64,000 bases of DNA. Source: Glaciecola punicea ACAM 611 (GTDB lineage: Bacteria; Pseudomonadota; Gammaproteobacteria; Enterobacterales; Alteromonadaceae). The notes beneath the pieces were generated by a model. It made no database searches, was not told the DNA's origin, and saw nothing but the letters and a program-made list of their open reading frames with translations. Positions 54,982-63,040 of this stretch are shown here, piece after piece. A program made the translations under genes and the position numbers. The stretch is taken from NCBI RefSeq assembly GCF_000252165.1, contig NZ_BAET01000028.1:62001-126000 (forward strand), read 5' to 3'. Position 1 is the stretch's first letter. Each line of letters begins with the position of its first letter.

Positions 54982-56280
54982 TTAAGCTTTTTTTACGCCA
55001 TCGTGTGTGCCCGTAAGCACAATGTCCGCGCCTCTGTGTGCAAATAGACCGTTTGTGACGACGCCTACAATTTGATTTAATGTTGCTTCAAGTCCAGGCG
55101 GATCAAGTATTTCAAGATTATATACATCTAAAATATGATTGCCATTGTCGGTTACGATGCCTTGACGATACATAGGATCGCCGCCTAGTTTTACAATTTC
55201 ACGCGCCACATATGAGCGTGCAAGCGGTATCACCTCAACAGGCAGTGGGAATTTACCTAACATTGACACAAGCTTGGTGTCGTCAATTATACAAATAAAG
55301 GTGTTAGCGACCGCCGCCACAATTTTTTCGCGAGTAAGGGCTGCGCCGCCGCCTTTTATCATGTGTTTATATTCGGTAATTTCATCCGCTCCGTCTACAT
55401 AAATATCCAAGGCGTTTACTTCGTTTAAATCAAATACGGTAATGCCGTGCTTTTTTAGCCGCGCAGTAGAAGCGTCAGAGCTTGAAACGACGCCCACAAT
55501 GTCGTGTTTGAGTTTGGCCAACGCATCAATAAAAAAGTTAACGGTTGAGCCTGTACCAACTCCTACTATAGAGCCGGTGGTAACATACTCTATAGCGGCT
55601 ATTGCTGCGGCCTTTTTTTTCTGGTCTTGGTTCATGCTGCTTCCTTTAAATAGGTAGAACGTAGTAGGACTTAACACGGCCGATAACGGAATATCCCAAT
55701 CTTGTGCAGGCAACAATGAGGCGCGCTGTACATCATGCGCTAAGCCTATGATCTTTGCCTGTTTTGCTGATAAATTGGCGTTTGGCAAGCGCTCGTTAGC
55801 ACGCATACTTTGCAAAGTTCTATCGTAAAAGCCGCCGCCCATACCCAGTCTGTTGCCGTTAGTATCAAAGGCCACTAAGGGCGTAAAGATAAGGTCGAGC
55901 TCATTAAGCGGGCACAAGGTATTCACGTCCAATTCAGGCTCAAGTATACCAAAGCGATTGGGCCGCATAATAGTGTCGCCAGTGTAGCGTAAAAATATAA
56001 GGTGGCCTGCACTAAAGGGATGTACGACAGGCAAGTATACCTCTATTGCCTGCGCCCACAAATATGCAATTAAATACTGGGTATTTAGTTCGCCGTTAAC
56101 GCTGGCATAAAGCGCTACTCGTTTAACCTTAACGAATAGCGCATTTTCAACAGCGCGCGTCACAATATTACGCGCTGCTTTTTTTTGCTCGAATGCGCTA
56201 AGTTCGCTTCGTTTATTTTTATAAAGCTGTCTTAACTGTGCGCGCGAACCGTTTTTCGTAGCACTGCTGTTAAGGTTCAT
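54982..56280 (-). CDS. Fused 5-formyl-THF cyclo-ligase / ribose-5-phosphate isomerase A
   Basis: One uninterrupted frame of 432 residues. Residues 1-215 are a complete 5-formyltetrahydrofolate cyclo-ligase (YgfA): [16 protein letters not shown], the [20 protein letters not shown] substrate motif and C-terminal [18 protein letters not shown]. After KGSS comes a complete RpiA (217 aa) starting [18 protein letters not shown], with [48 protein letters not shown] and [11 protein letters not shown]. In most gammaproteobacteria these are two adjacent genes. At the junction, AAGGAA (55641-55646) lies 5 nt before the RpiA ATG (55635), so RpiA can also be made alone. One extra T in TTTAAA would create a TAA exactly where 5-FCL normally ends, so a recent deletion or a sequencing error is possible. 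The enzymes act in folate recycling and the pentose phosphate pathway. Confidence 0.9.
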   Translation of the reverse strand: MNLNSSATKNGSRAQLRQLYKNKRSELSAFEQKKAARNIVTRAVENALFVKVKRVALYASVNGELNTQYLIAYLWAQAIEVYLPVVHPFSAGHLIFLRYTGDTIMRPNRFGILEPELDVNTLCPLNELDLIFTPLVAFDTNGNRLGMGGGFYDRTLQSMRANERLPNANLSAKQAKIIGLAHDVQRASLLPAQDWDIPLSAVLSPTTFYLFKGSSMNQDQKKKAAAIAAIEYVTTGSIVGVGTGSTVNFFIDALAKLKHDIVGVVSSSDASTARLKKHGITVFDLNEVNALDIYVDGADEITEYKHMIKGGGAALTREKIVAAVANTFICIIDDTKLVSMLGKFPLPVEVIPLARSYVAREIVKLGGDPMYRQGIVTDNGNHILDVYNLEILDPPGLEATLNQIVGVVTNGLFAHRGADIVLTGTHDGVKKA

Positions 56281-56297
56281 GGCAAAACCTCAGTGGT

Positions 56298-57242
56298 CTA
56301 TTTTAGCGCGTAGGTGCTAACAAATAGGGAAGATAAGGCGCTGTGATCAACGTGAGTGGCAACATTCACCATGTGTGTGTCTAGCCAATGCGGACTTATC
56401 GTTGAGTTTTTTGGTGCAAAGCTAGTTTGCCCTTGGTGTAGTTTGTCAGTGCCAATGCGCATGTGCCCTGATGTCATTTCAAATAAATCAGGCTGTAGCA
56501 TATACGCTAGCGGAAACGCGTCGTGAAAAAAACACACGCGCTGAGGCTTACCTTGTGAATAAAAATCCGAATAAAATTTAGATGACTTTGCCACAAATCC
56601 GCCCAACACGGGATTAACGGTTTCTAAAGACGCAATAAACTCTGGCGGAAACGGCACGTCGTAGGTAACGTCTAAGCCAAACATGTTAACTTCCCAGTCT
56701 GCTGCAAATACAATTTCTGCGGCGTAGGCGTCGTTCCAAATATTCGCTTCGGCCACCGGTGTTACGTTGCCCGGCACAAAAGCGGCACCGCCCATTATAT
56801 TCACCGCTTTAATTAACGAAGGTAGGGCTGGCTCTAAGCGTAGAGCAAGGGCTAAATTACCTAAGGGGCCAACCGCTACAATGGTAACTTCCCCTGGATA
56901 TTTGCGCGCCATATCGATAATAAATTGGGCAGAGGGGCGCGGGTCAAGCGTACGCGTGGTAGGCGGATGATCAATATTGCCAAAGCCGTCTTCGCCGTGC
57001 ACAAAGTGTGCATAGGTAGATTCAGCGCCCACCCATGGCCGAGTAACGCCTTTACACACAGGAATATCTACACCGGCCAGTTCTACCAAAGCAAGACCAT
57101 TTTGAGCAGCCATATCGGCGGGTACGTTGCCATAGACAGTGGTTAACCCTAATACCTCAATTTCTTTGGCTTGAAAGGCAAAAAATATCGCCATCGCGTC
57201 GTCTATACCGGGGTCGGTATCAAGTATTATTTTGTGTGTCAT
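56298..57242 (-). CDS. Nucleoside hydrolase (IUNH family)
   Basis: The 314-residue protein has the calcium-binding N-terminal motif ILDTDPGIDDAMAIFFA, VAVGPLGNLALAL, NIWNDAYAAEIVF and the active-site FFHDAFPLAYML. It hydrolyses ribonucleosides to free base and ribose in the cytoplasm. Base specificity (pyrimidine or purine) cannot be fixed from sequence. It lies between rbsK and the 5-FCL-RpiA gene (17-nt gap to the latter), giving a logical chain nucleoside to ribose to ribose-5-P to ribulose-5-P. The start has TGGAT about 9 nt upstream. Confidence 0.9.
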   Translation of the reverse strand: MTHKIILDTDPGIDDAMAIFFAFQAKEIEVLGLTTVYGNVPADMAAQNGLALVELAGVDIPVCKGVTRPWVGAESTYAHFVHGEDGFGNIDHPPTTRTLDPRPSAQFIIDMARKYPGEVTIVAVGPLGNLALALRLEPALPSLIKAVNIMGGAAFVPGNVTPVAEANIWNDAYAAEIVFAADWEVNMFGLDVTYDVPFPPEFIASLETVNPVLGGFVAKSSKFYSDFYSQGKPQRVCFFHDAFPLAYMLQPDLFEMTSGHMRIGTDKLHQGQTSFAPKNSTISPHWLDTHMVNVATHVDHSALSSLFVSTYALK

Positions 57243-57279
57243 TTATATATCCAAAAAGGTTTTGTGGGTAATTTTTGGC

Positions 57280-58185
57280 TTATTCAGCTAAAAATTGAGC
57301 AACTTCACTGGCACTTGGAATGGACGGAGCCGCGCCAGACTTGGTCACGCAAAGCGCCGCCGCTGCGCAAGCTGTTTTTAGTGCAAGTTCTGGGTCGCTT
57401 ATGCCAGCGGCTTCATTTTTAATGTAGGTCGCTAAAAAATAGCCGGTAAAAGTATCGCCTGCGGCGGTGGTATCAAGCGCATTAACGTTAAAACCTGAAA
57501 CGACGCGTTCATGGCCCTTGTGCATGTATTTAACGCCGGCTTTGCCAAGTGTTAAAATAACTTTTGTGTTGGGGTATTTATTGTGCAAGGCAACGCAAGC
57601 ATCATCAATCGTGGTGGTTTGCGTCAGCTGCATTGCTTCCACTTCATTAACAAACAACAGACTTATTTTATCAAGCGCTAAGGCAGCAATATTTGGTGTC
57701 ATGGGTGCAGGGTTAAAGGCAATAAGTAAACCACGCGCAGCGGCTTTGTCGATAATGTCGCCAATGGCGTTGGTTTCGTTTTGCAATAAGACCCAGTCGT
57801 TTTTGCCAGCGTTGTTAAGTATGCTGTCTATTCGCACTGAGCTAAGCTGATGATTGGCGCCAGCAAAAAGGACAATGGCATTTTCGCCTTCGCTGTTTAC
57901 CTGAATAATAGCGTGCCCTGTAGCGGTATTGCTTTGTTGATCGATAAAGTCGGTGTTTACACCAGCGGTGTGTAAAATATCAACAAAAGGTGCATCGTTC
58001 TTATGCACCGCGCCAACGTGCTTTACCTCGCAGTTGGCAAGAGCACAGGCAATAGATTGATTAGCGCCTTTGCCGCCAAGCACGCTGTGATAATGTGAAG
58101 AAGATAAGGTTTCGCCAGGGCTTACAAAATGAGGAACTGTATAAATATGGTCAATATTAATTGAGCCAAAGTTAATAACCGCCAT
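57280..58185 (-). CDS. rbsK: RbsK, ribokinase
   Basis: The 301-residue PfkB-family sugar kinase has NFGSINIDHIYTVPHFVSPGE at the N-terminus (seen as NFGSINIDHIY), SVLGGKGANQSIACALA, and the C-terminal ALDTTAAGDTFTGYF with the catalytic Asp. It phosphorylates ribose to ribose-5-phosphate. The ATG has TTAGGAG upstream. It lies 94 nt downstream of 6S RNA and heads the rbsK, nucleoside hydrolase, 5-FCL-RpiA run. No ribose transporter or RbsR-like regulator is adjacent, so nucleoside-derived ribose is its likely source. Confidence 0.92.
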   Translation of the reverse strand: MAVINFGSINIDHIYTVPHFVSPGETLSSSHYHSVLGGKGANQSIACALANCEVKHVGAVHKNDAPFVDILHTAGVNTDFIDQQSNTATGHAIIQVNSEGENAIVLFAGANHQLSSVRIDSILNNAGKNDWVLLQNETNAIGDIIDKAAARGLLIAFNPAPMTPNIAALALDKISLLFVNEVEAMQLTQTTTIDDACVALHNKYPNTKVILTLGKAGVKYMHKGHERVVSGFNVNALDTTAAGDTFTGYFLATYIKNEAAGISDPELALKTACAAAALCVTKSGAAPSIPSASEVAQFLAE

Positions 58186-58279
58186 GACAACTCCTAAATA
58201 CGGATAACAATGTTGTGTGGTAACCGTTGAGCATGAGTATTGTGATGATTAATTCACTCAATCAGTTTCAAAAAGTGGT

Positions 58280-58460
58280 GCTTCCCAAAATGCCGCTTTA
58301 CGTTTTTCGTCCGTGTGCCGAATAGGACACGGCGGATGTATCATCACTGCCGTAGGCTTCTCGATACATGTCGAGCTTGCGCAATAGCAATAGAGTCAAC
58401 TTCCTTAGGTTATAGCATCGGCCAGGAACATGAAACGCACATGCAAACATTCCAGGAAGC
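58280..58460 (-). ncRNA. ssrS: 6S RNA
   Basis: The minus strand holds a 181-nt element with the landmarks of gammaproteobacterial 6S RNA in order: a closing stem GCTTCC...GGAAGC, AATGTTTGCA near the 5' end, CCTGGCCGATG, GCTCG...CGAGAAGCCT, TGATGATACATCC, and GCGGCATTTTGGG near the 3' end. E. coli 6S has 184 nt with GATGTTCGCA, CCTGAGCCGAT, CCGAGAAGCCT, CGACGACACAT and GCGGCATCTCGG at matching places. The RNA mimics an open promoter and sequesters sigma-70 RNA polymerase in stationary phase. It normally precedes the 5-FCL gene directly; here rbsK and a nucleoside hydrolase intervene. Exact ends are estimated from the closing stem. Confidence 0.9.
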
Positions 58461-58704
58461 ATAGGATGTTAATGGCAGTACAATCAGCGTTACTTGCTGC
58501 TTGTTGCTTCCACTGGTGTGAATATTACAACAAACTAAGCTGAGTTAAAAGCGGTGTGAAGTGATATTCACTCACAAAGCGGTCCTTAGCAAAAAGCTTG
58601 CCAGTGCTGTGGCATTATCGCGTTAACTTTAGTTTCAAAATTGCCCGCCCTTTGCTACGATGCACATCAACGAATTAAGCATTTTCACAGCGAGGTAGTC
58701 ACTT
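58461..58704. other. Divergent intergenic region, 6S RNA / ygfB
   Basis: This carries promoters for 6S RNA (leftward) and ygfB (rightward). A plausible ygfB promoter is TTTCAA, 17 bp, TACGAT ending near 58663. zapA, which lies between ygfB and ssrS in E. coli and many relatives, is absent: the interval is too short and has no fitting frame. Confidence 0.5.
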
Positions 58705-59286
58705 TTGACCAATCAAGAATTAACGGCCACGTTACACTACGATACCGTAACTGAGGTGCTTAAAAAGCACAATATCATTGTGGATGCAGCAGAAGTCCAC
58801 GGCATTTTATGCGGCATGCTGGCAGGCGGTATGAACATTGACGACCAAGAATGGATTGAAGCGCTTGCCGATGTTATTCATCAAGGTGAGGTAATACCGC
58901 CTGAAGCGCAGTCTTTAATTGAAAAAATGTTTGATAGAATATGCCAAGAGTTGATTGAAGCAGACTTTGCCTTAACCCTATGTCTGCCCCACGATAGTAC
59001 CCCTATAAATGAGCGCGGCAGTGCTTTTGTTAATTGGGTGCAAGGATTTTTACTCGGCTTCGCCCTTCATCAAAACGATCTTACCGCTTGTTCGCCCGAG
59101 ACCAAAGAAGCGCTAGAAGATTTCAGCGACATAGTCAAACTTGATGAAGAGATGGAAGCTAGCGAGGAGTCAGAGCGGGCACTTTTTGAAGTCCTTGAAT
59201 ATGTGCGAATAGGTGCCATGCTGTGCTTTAATGAACTCGGCAAGTCGATAATTGATTCTAAACACGAGTCACCATCGGTGCATTAA
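58705..59286 (+). CDS. ygfB: YgfB, UPF0149 family protein
   Basis: The 193-residue acidic helical protein is of the UPF0149 family: VHGILCGMLAGG at the N-terminus, the DFALTLCLPHDSTPINERG region, FVNWVQGFLLGFAL and the C-terminal EYVRIGAMLCFNEL. In Pseudomonas a member influences AmpDh3 amidase expression and beta-lactam resistance; the molecular role elsewhere is unclear. The start is TTG at 58705 after GCGAGGTAG. It heads the ygfB-pepP-ubiI run. Confidence 0.92.
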   Translation: MTNQELTATLHYDTVTEVLKKHNIIVDAAEVHGILCGMLAGGMNIDDQEWIEALADVIHQGEVIPPEAQSLIEKMFDRICQELIEADFALTLCLPHDSTPINERGSAFVNWVQGFLLGFALHQNDLTACSPETKEALEDFSDIVKLDEEMEASEESERALFEVLEYVRIGAMLCFNELGKSIIDSKHESPSVH

Positions 59287-59389
59287 GTAAGTCTTTTTCA
59301 CCCAAGATTACTGATAGTAAAGACTTTATAAGCTAAGATATAACAAGCAGCGTATGTATCGTACAAACGTTGCCCAAAAGAGAATACGC

Positions 59390-60733
59390 ATGAATGTAGT
59401 CATAGACACGGCGCAATATGAAGCAAGACGTTTGCGCCTTTTACGTAACTTAAAGACAAACGCTATTGTCATAATACCGAGTGCACAAGAGACCGTTCGC
59501 AGCAATGATACTGAATATTCATTTAGGCAAAATAGTGATTTTTATTACTTAACGGGGTTTAATGAACCAGACTGTTTTTTAGTCCTATCGAATAGTTCGA
59601 CTCACGCCTCAACGCCCCACACGGCCTTGTTTTTGCGTCCAAAAGATGACTTCGCCGAGATATGGCACGGGCGCAGACTCGGCATAAGCGATGCCCCTCG
59701 GGCGCTTTTACTTGACGCCGCATACTGCGTTGACGACATAGACGAAATATTACCCGACATGCTAGACGGACACGACTATTTATATTACGCACTAGGTGAC
59801 AACTTACCCTCAGATGACATTGTGCAATGCGCCATGAGCGTATGCAAGCACGCGCCTAAACAGTCAAAGCAAGCGCCTGCATCAATAGTCGATGTGAGTC
59901 GTTTTATTCATGCAATGCGCGTCATAAAGTCTCCGCAAGAAATTGCCCTAATGCAGCAAAGCGCCGACATATCATGCGCCGCTCACAAGGCCGCCATGAC
60001 CTTATGCAAGCCTGGGGTATTTGAGTATCAGCTAGAGGCGACCATATTATACACTTTTGCCATGCATGGCGCTCGCCATGCTGCCTATAACAGCATAGTG
60101 GGCGGCGGTGAAAATGCGTGTATTTTGCACTATGTTGAAAACAAAGATGCCTTGGCCGACGGTGATCTTGTGTTAATTGATGCAGGCAGTGAATTTCAAG
60201 GATATGCCGCCGATATAACCCGTACTTTTCCCGTGAATGGGCGATTTAGCGAGGCCCAAAAAGAGCTTTACAACATTGTGCTGTCAACCCAGTTAAGCAG
60301 CATAAGCCAGCTTGTACCGGGTCGCACTATTGCTGAGGTGATGAAAAGCGCAGTAATTATGATCACGCAAGGTTTGCTCGACTTAGGTATACTCAAGGGT
60401 GAACTAAACACCTGTATCGAAGAGGAGGCTTACAAAGCCTACTTTATGCACGGTTTAGGGCACTACTTAGGCCTAGATGTACATGATGTGGGGAATTACA
60501 AAGAAAATGGGCATGACAGACTACTCGAAGCTGGCATGGTAATGACCGTAGAGCCGGGTATTTATGTTAGCAAAAAAGCAAATGTGCCAGAAAAGTACAA
60601 AGGCATTGGGGTAAGAATAGAAGACAATATTGTGATTACCCGCAGTGGGAATGAAGTGTTAACACGCAATGTGCCTAAACGCATTGAAGATATTGAAGCG
60701 CATATGGCGCAAAATAGTGTTAAATCACGCTAA
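59390..60733 (+). CDS. pepP: PepP, Xaa-Pro aminopeptidase
   Basis: The 447-residue M24B metallopeptidase has an N-terminal creatinase-like domain (about 1-170, SFRQNSDFYYLTGFNEPD) and a C-terminal pita-bread domain. Dinuclear metal ligands sit in LIDAGSEFQGYAADITRTFP, MHGLGHYLGLDVHDVG, MTVEPGIY and GVRIEDNIVIT. It releases N-terminal residues next to proline. An ATG at 59354 would add 12 residues; the ATG at 59390 aligns with E. coli PepP and has AAGAGA upstream. Confidence 0.95.
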   Translation: MNVVIDTAQYEARRLRLLRNLKTNAIVIIPSAQETVRSNDTEYSFRQNSDFYYLTGFNEPDCFLVLSNSSTHASTPHTALFLRPKDDFAEIWHGRRLGISDAPRALLLDAAYCVDDIDEILPDMLDGHDYLYYALGDNLPSDDIVQCAMSVCKHAPKQSKQAPASIVDVSRFIHAMRVIKSPQEIALMQQSADISCAAHKAAMTLCKPGVFEYQLEATILYTFAMHGARHAAYNSIVGGGENACILHYVENKDALADGDLVLIDAGSEFQGYAADITRTFPVNGRFSEAQKELYNIVLSTQLSSISQLVPGRTIAEVMKSAVIMITQGLLDLGILKGELNTCIEEEAYKAYFMHGLGHYLGLDVHDVGNYKENGHDRLLEAGMVMTVEPGIYVSKKANVPEKYKGIGVRIEDNIVITRSGNEVLTRNVPKRIEDIEAHMAQNSVKSR

Positions 60734-60758
60734 ACCGTATTAATCCTCACTAAATCTA

Positions 60759-62030
60759 ATGACAGGACACAAGAGTTTGAGTAAAAAAGTGGTTTCACAA
60801 GCCTATTTAGCCCCCTTAAAAGGCGCTATACAATACGATGTTATCATTATTGGGGCAGGCATTGTTGGGCTAACCTTGGCTATTGGCTTGGCCAAGCAGT
60901 CGCTAAAAGTTGTGCTGGTAGACGCTGGCAAACAGCCAAAACAGCCAAAACCTATTAAAGGCGATAAAGCACCTGTATTTAACGCCAGAGTAAGCGCGAT
61001 TAGTAGTGCCAGCGAAGCACTATTAAAAGATCTAGACGTATGGGATAAGATTGCGCGAATGCAGCCATACACCCACATGCATGTATGGGACACAGATGGC
61101 TTTGGTGAGATTGCATTTGATACTCACTCAGTGCCCACCATGGGTACACCCAAGCTAGCGCTAGGACATATTATTGAAAATGAGGTCATAAACGCGGCTT
61201 TGTTTGAGCAGCTTACCCATTACGCCAACGCTGACTGCTATTTTAATGCTAAAGCAAGTGACTTACATACAAACGAATCGGGTGCGTCGCTGCTCATAGA
61301 GCCAAATAAAGCAGAGGCTTTTCACGCATCGGCCAAATTGTTAGTCGGCGCCGATGGGGCCAACAGTAAGGTGCGCTCAAGCTTTGGTTTTACGCATACC
61401 TTTTGGGATTATGATCACCACGGTATTGTGGCGAACGTAAGCACGCAGTACGCTCATGGAAATACAGCGCGCCAAGCCTTTACGCCTTTTGGCCCCTTAG
61501 CTTTTTTACCGCTGAGCGATCCGCATCAGTCGTCTATAGTATTTTCGCAGCAAAGCAATCAGGCGGCAAAGTTGATGGATTTAAACGACGCGGAATTTGA
61601 AAAGGCGCTACAAGTTGCGATCAATAATCACTACGGCAGCGTTACTTTAAATACACCGCGGGTTGATTTCCCATTGCGCATGCGCTACGCCAATAAATGG
61701 ACATGCAAGCACGTGGCCATAATAGGCGATGCTGCTCACACCATTCATCCATTGGCAGGACAAGGCGCTAATTTGGGCATAAGCGATGTGCTTACCCTCT
61801 TAGACATTGTGGCAAAGCACAAAGACAGTTTAGGCGAGGTAGGCATGCTGCGCAAATACGAACGCTGTCGTAAAGCTGAAGCGATGAAAGTCATTGCCAC
61901 TATGGAAGGTTTTAAACGCCTCTTTGATGGAGAACAGGCATTTAAAAAACTAATTAGAAACGTAGGTTTGTTAGGCGCTAATAAACTGCCCGGCGTAAAA
62001 GCATTTTTCATCGCCCAAGCGATGGGATGA
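60759..62030 (+). CDS. ubiI: UbiI (VisC), ubiquinone C5-hydroxylase
   Basis: The 423-residue flavin monooxygenase has FAD motif YDVIIIGAGIVGLTLAIGLA, the DG motif LVGADGANSKVRS, and GDAAHTIHPLAGQGANLG. It belongs to UbiI and not UbiH because it shares FGxIxFD, LGHIxENxVIxxAL, FWDYxHHxxVA and the C-terminal LLxxxxLPGVKxxxIxQAMG with E. coli UbiI. It hydroxylates C5 of the ring in ubiquinone synthesis. E. coli has ubiH then ubiI after pepP; only this one is present. An ATG at 60759 lacks a ribosome-binding site, while a TTG at 60777 has AGGA upstream, so the start is uncertain by six codons. Confidence 0.9.
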   Translation: MTGHKSLSKKVVSQAYLAPLKGAIQYDVIIIGAGIVGLTLAIGLAKQSLKVVLVDAGKQPKQPKPIKGDKAPVFNARVSAISSASEALLKDLDVWDKIARMQPYTHMHVWDTDGFGEIAFDTHSVPTMGTPKLALGHIIENEVINAALFEQLTHYANADCYFNAKASDLHTNESGASLLIEPNKAEAFHASAKLLVGADGANSKVRSSFGFTHTFWDYDHHGIVANVSTQYAHGNTARQAFTPFGPLAFLPLSDPHQSSIVFSQQSNQAAKLMDLNDAEFEKALQVAINNHYGSVTLNTPRVDFPLRMRYANKWTCKHVAIIGDAAHTIHPLAGQGANLGISDVLTLLDIVAKHKDSLGEVGMLRKYERCRKAEAMKVIATMEGFKRLFDGEQAFKKLIRNVGLLGANKLPGVKAFFIAQAMG

Positions 62031-62123
62031 TTTTTCTGTGCCCTTGGGGCGTTAAGTGTATTACCCTTTATTTATTCACCATATGAATCCCGACATTTAA
62101 ATTCAGTATTAGAAAGGTAAAAA

Positions 62124-63023
62124 ATGAAAATTAGTCGCATAGGACACCGTTATTCAGACTCGCTAAGTGGCAAAACCATAGACGTTTGGTTTGCCCGTGA
62201 CAACAAACGCCACTTAAGAAGCTGTCTTGCACACAAGGTAGGTATAGTTAAAAGTGACTTTGTCACGGTAGAAATCGAGTCCTTAGACCAGCCTGCGAAA
62301 AGTGCAGAAGAGGCTTACTTGCGCTTGCACTTGCTCTCGGAATGCCAAGTAAAGCCCAATGAGCAGAACTTAGAGGGTATTTTTGGTTTGCTTAACAACG
62401 TCGCATGGACCTCAGCTGGCCCTGTATTGCCTACCCGAGTTGACGAACTTCGTAGCCTAATTGCCGACGAACACCACCAGCTTGCCGTAACATCTATCGA
62501 TAAATTTCCGCGCATGACCGACTATGTTATTCCGCCGGGCGTAAGAATTGGCGATGCCGATCGCGTTAGGTTAGGCGCGCACTTGTCTTCGGGCACAACG
62601 GTGATGCATGAGGGCTTTGTTAACTTCAACGCGGGTACTCTAGGCGAGTCTATGGTGGAAGGCAGAGTTACTCCGGGCGTAGTGGTAGGAAAAAACTCTG
62701 ATATTGGCGCCGGAGCATCCATTATGGGTACGCTTTCAGGCGGTGGAAAACAAATCAATTCAATTGGCGAAAGAAGCCTCGTGGGCGCTAACGCGGGTAT
62801 TGGGATATCGCTGGGCGATGAGTGCATTGTTGAGGCAGGCTTATATGTAACTGCCGGTACTAAAGTCAAAACACCTGACGGTGAAGTAGTTGCAGCAAGA
62901 GCACTGTCGGGTATGTCGGGTTTGCTATTTCGTAGAAACAGCCAAACCGGTGTGGTGGAAGCTATTGTGACTGACGCATCAAAATGGGGCGGTTTGAACG
63001 ACAGCTTACATAGTAACGACTAA
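62124..63023 (+). CDS. dapD: DapD, tetrahydrodipicolinate N-succinyltransferase (long-type)
   Basis: The 299-residue left-handed beta-helix acyltransferase has hexapeptide repeats: [73 protein letters not shown] and [14 protein letters not shown]. These match the Pseudomonas/actinobacterial DapD type and not the E. coli type (274 aa), which has a different N-terminus and repeat pattern. It succinylates tetrahydrodipicolinate in the meso-DAP/lysine pathway, so its product line supplies the substrate of MurE at 9951. The ATG follows GAAAGGTAA. Confidence 0.9.
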   Translation: MKISRIGHRYSDSLSGKTIDVWFARDNKRHLRSCLAHKVGIVKSDFVTVEIESLDQPAKSAEEAYLRLHLLSECQVKPNEQNLEGIFGLLNNVAWTSAGPVLPTRVDELRSLIADEHHQLAVTSIDKFPRMTDYVIPPGVRIGDADRVRLGAHLSSGTTVMHEGFVNFNAGTLGESMVEGRVTPGVVVGKNSDIGAGASIMGTLSGGGKQINSIGERSLVGANAGIGISLGDECIVEAGLYVTAGTKVKTPDGEVVAARALSGMSGLLFRRNSQTGVVEAIVTDASKWGGLNDSLHSND

Positions 63024-63040
63024 GTTAGACTAGGCACTTT

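Noticed and set aside
60759-62030. Annotation as ubiH from its position after pepP
   Set aside because: Motifs through the protein, and the C-terminal LPGVK...QAMG in particular, match UbiI and not UbiH.
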